A stretch of DNA of 64,000 nt. Source: Antedon mediterranea (lineage: Eukaryota > Echinodermata > Crinoidea > Comatulida > Antedonidae). A program made the position numbers and the translations under genes. Location: assembly GCF_964355755.1 (NCBI RefSeq), contig NC_092673.1, forward strand, positions 4,097,001-4,161,000. Direction: 5' to 3'. Positions 61,725 through 64,000 of the stretch are shown here, one piece after another (within the stretch, counting starts at the first letter, position 1; every line of letters starts with the position of its first letter). The notes beneath the pieces were generated by a model. It saw nothing but the letters and a program-made list of their open reading frames with translations, did no database searches and was not told where the DNA came from.

Positions 61725-64000
61725 GTAAGACCATGATGACACAGCGTTAAAGTGTAGGTATTGTGTATAGTTTTTGTTATCCCACGATGTCTGAGCTGAA
61801 GTGTATGTATTGTATAGTTTTGTTTTTATCTGGCGGACAATGTCTGAGATGAAGTGTATGCATTGTATATTTAATTTAGTTGATGAAGTGTACACTTTTT
61901 CACGTTTTTATGATAAAAATCACAAAAAAAAACAGTCGGTCTCATTATACTGATAACAAACAATGAAACGTTGTTATCTCAACAAGAATCTGGAAGTCCG
62001 ATATTGAGTTTTAATGGAATATTGATTTAGATCAGAGTGAAATTTTAATCTCGTTTTTGTCATACTTTTTTAGATAATATAAAATAATTTTGGTACGCAC
62101 AAAAATCGGACAAAAAGACCGATTCAAACAGAGTATTGTAAGGTCAATCCCCATCTATCGCTATTACAATTATTTATTTATTTATTTTATTTCAGAAATA
62201 TTTATTTCTCTTTTCTGTTCTATGTACAGAGTCTGTGATAAATAAATTATAAATAAGGGCGGCGAAACCAACGATCCTGAACAACTTCCTATCAATTTAG
62301 GATCCGGTATTTTTGGTTCTTTAACATTAATGTCACCATCAGGATGATCAGAACGTAGGCTAAATTGTGTGAATAAAATCTAGATTTCTTTAATCCCTGG
62401 TTGTTTCAAATATTAATAATTTAAGCACCAAAAATAATCCAGGGATACATGTATGTCGTCACAAACGGACTTAATGATTAAAATTGATTATTACGAGTAT
62501 TGTTGATTTAAAATTGCGAGAGTGCTGACGATATTATTAATGCGAACTAATAATACTGTAAAGTAATTAAATAATTATTTCCTTTGGTTCCTTTTAAATT
62601 GTTAAGCATCAATTAAAAAATTCCATACCTATGGAAACCACAAAATCATTCAAGCTATGCCTTTAAAATCCCTATAGCTAGCTATGAATAGTTAGGCACG
62701 TCACTGATGGAACAAATGCGTTATTTCTTCAACAAATGGCGCCGTGATCCGTTAATAAACTTTTTAAGTAATCGTTATTTATTTAGGATAACGGTGATCA
62801 TTAATTCGACCAATATTTCGTGACTAATTCCTCTGTGACCCGATGCAGACGCTCATTGTATGCCTCAGCTGCCATGATTGAACCATTACGTCCTTATATT
62901 CAATTGGATGTAACTTTGAACTATACATGTGTCCAACAGTAATAGGATACTTGTATAATTATGTACTGTTTTATCCTCGATTGTTTAATTTGCAAAGTTT
63001 ATATGTGTAATTCCAGAAGAATTAGAGGTCATAATTGTATACGAATGGTCCAGGTGCGGGAGATATCCGATAATATATTGCAAACTATTTCTTATCAAAA
63101 TATTGAATCTAGGATACCTTGCCTATTTAGATCTAGTCATGCAAAATGAAAGAAAGTCGCAATATAATATTTGACTTTTTAAACTTTCGTTTTATTGCTA
63201 TGTCAACCGTAAATCGTCTCTTTAAAAAACTTTGTAAGTCTAAAGAGGGCGCTCTACCATTTAAAGTTGAGTCACCAACTTCTAATCGTACAATTGAACC
63301 TCATATTTCCAACTAAATATTTTGTTTAATATATTATAAAGAAGACTGGCATCATTAAATGTTTGCATGTAAGATGTTTTATTTATAATTTATACATATG
63401 TTAATGACTAAGCGCTGAAATATGTGTGTTTACCGGCTATTTGGTAGGTTAAGTAAGTGGACCTGTCCTTAAGTGTGGTAGGCCTGGTTTAGTACAGGTA
63501 AGAGAGTATTCTGACAGGTTGGCATAGGAGGAAATCGTTGAACTCAGTACCACTTGACACTGGCTCATACTGGCCTAGGAACCAACAGTAAATCAAGTAG
63601 GCTAGCACTAATTCTGAGAATTCTAACACTACTGTACTTTCGCAGCTCAATCTCTCTAGAGCTTTTTAACCAAATAAAAATAACATTCTCTGATACGTTG
63701 CGTAGATGATGGTTGGTGACCGTGCAAGTCTTCAATGCCCAGCATTTTTTTTAAAGTTAGTTCAAAAGCATTTGTAATGTTGCTGATCTAAGACAAGTCT
63801 TTCATCGATGAACCAAATGGCAACCCAAAAAAACTGAAACTATTAAAAAATTGTATCGTTTGAACACTTAGTTCACACGCTCATACCTCACTTTCACCAT
63901 CTGCTCTCACAGTTCTTATACTGTACAGTAGCACTCGTCATTGCAGTACTTATGATGATAAAACTATATAAGTCTCAGATTATTACAAGAATATATTGAT
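61725..64000. other. Right-edge region without a supportable gene
   Basis: AT-rich sequence. Short open frames such as the one at 62961 have no recognisable product, and no repeat family described above was clearly seen. Confidence 0.5.

Overview
This is an AT-rich eukaryotic window with split genes, long introns (GT-AG), dense palindromic MITEs, SINE-like sequences and minisatellites. The protein set (an HSPA12-type HSP70, a MIEAP-domain protein, SMIM19 and LST2/ZFYVE28) and the abundance of short hairpin transposons suggest a marine invertebrate, most likely a deuterostome such as an echinoderm. The species assignment is inference; the gene identifications rest on motifs and on splice phases worked out by hand from the sequence.

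Layout. (1) 1-16.1 kb, minus strand: the 5' part of a giant gene. A 149-codon lysine-rich exon (15446-15893) splices in phase 1 to a single 6,573-nt exon (4296-10868). That exon encodes an acidic, AHNAK-like protein region with about ten basic-aromatic repeat motifs. It splices in phase 1 to an exon (2309-2715) that starts an HSPA12A/B-type HSP70 ATPase domain. The rest of the ATPase lies beyond the left edge. I know of no described protein with this architecture, and it is the most unusual object in the window. (2) 18.0-28.8 kb, minus strand: a six-coding-exon gene for a 775-residue protein ending in a MIEAP (SPATA18) domain. (3) 29.5-30.1 kb, plus strand: a two-exon SMIM19 homologue, divergent from (2). 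(4) 34.2-55.4 kb, plus strand: a complete 12-coding-exon ZFYVE28/LST2 gene (1,012 residues, C-terminal FYVE finger). (5) 61.1-61.7 kb, plus strand: a weak candidate for the first exons of another gene running off the right edge.

Introns and intergenic DNA are filled with at least 17 copies of one palindromic MITE family (terminus AGCTCTGTCTACACTATCAAA), several other inverted-repeat elements, one clear tRNA-derived SINE, and five minisatellites with 15-, 22-, 24-, 24/25- and 27-bp units. Several MITEs lie 10-30 bp downstream of 5' splice sites. A repeat also appears to supply the C-terminal codons of the SMIM19 homologue.

The genes do not form an obvious pathway. LST2 and MIEAP proteins both act in membrane or organelle quality control in other animals, but the neighbourhood here looks like ordinary invertebrate gene spacing. 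No rRNA gene, CRISPR array, virus or intact transposase/reverse-transcriptase gene was seen.
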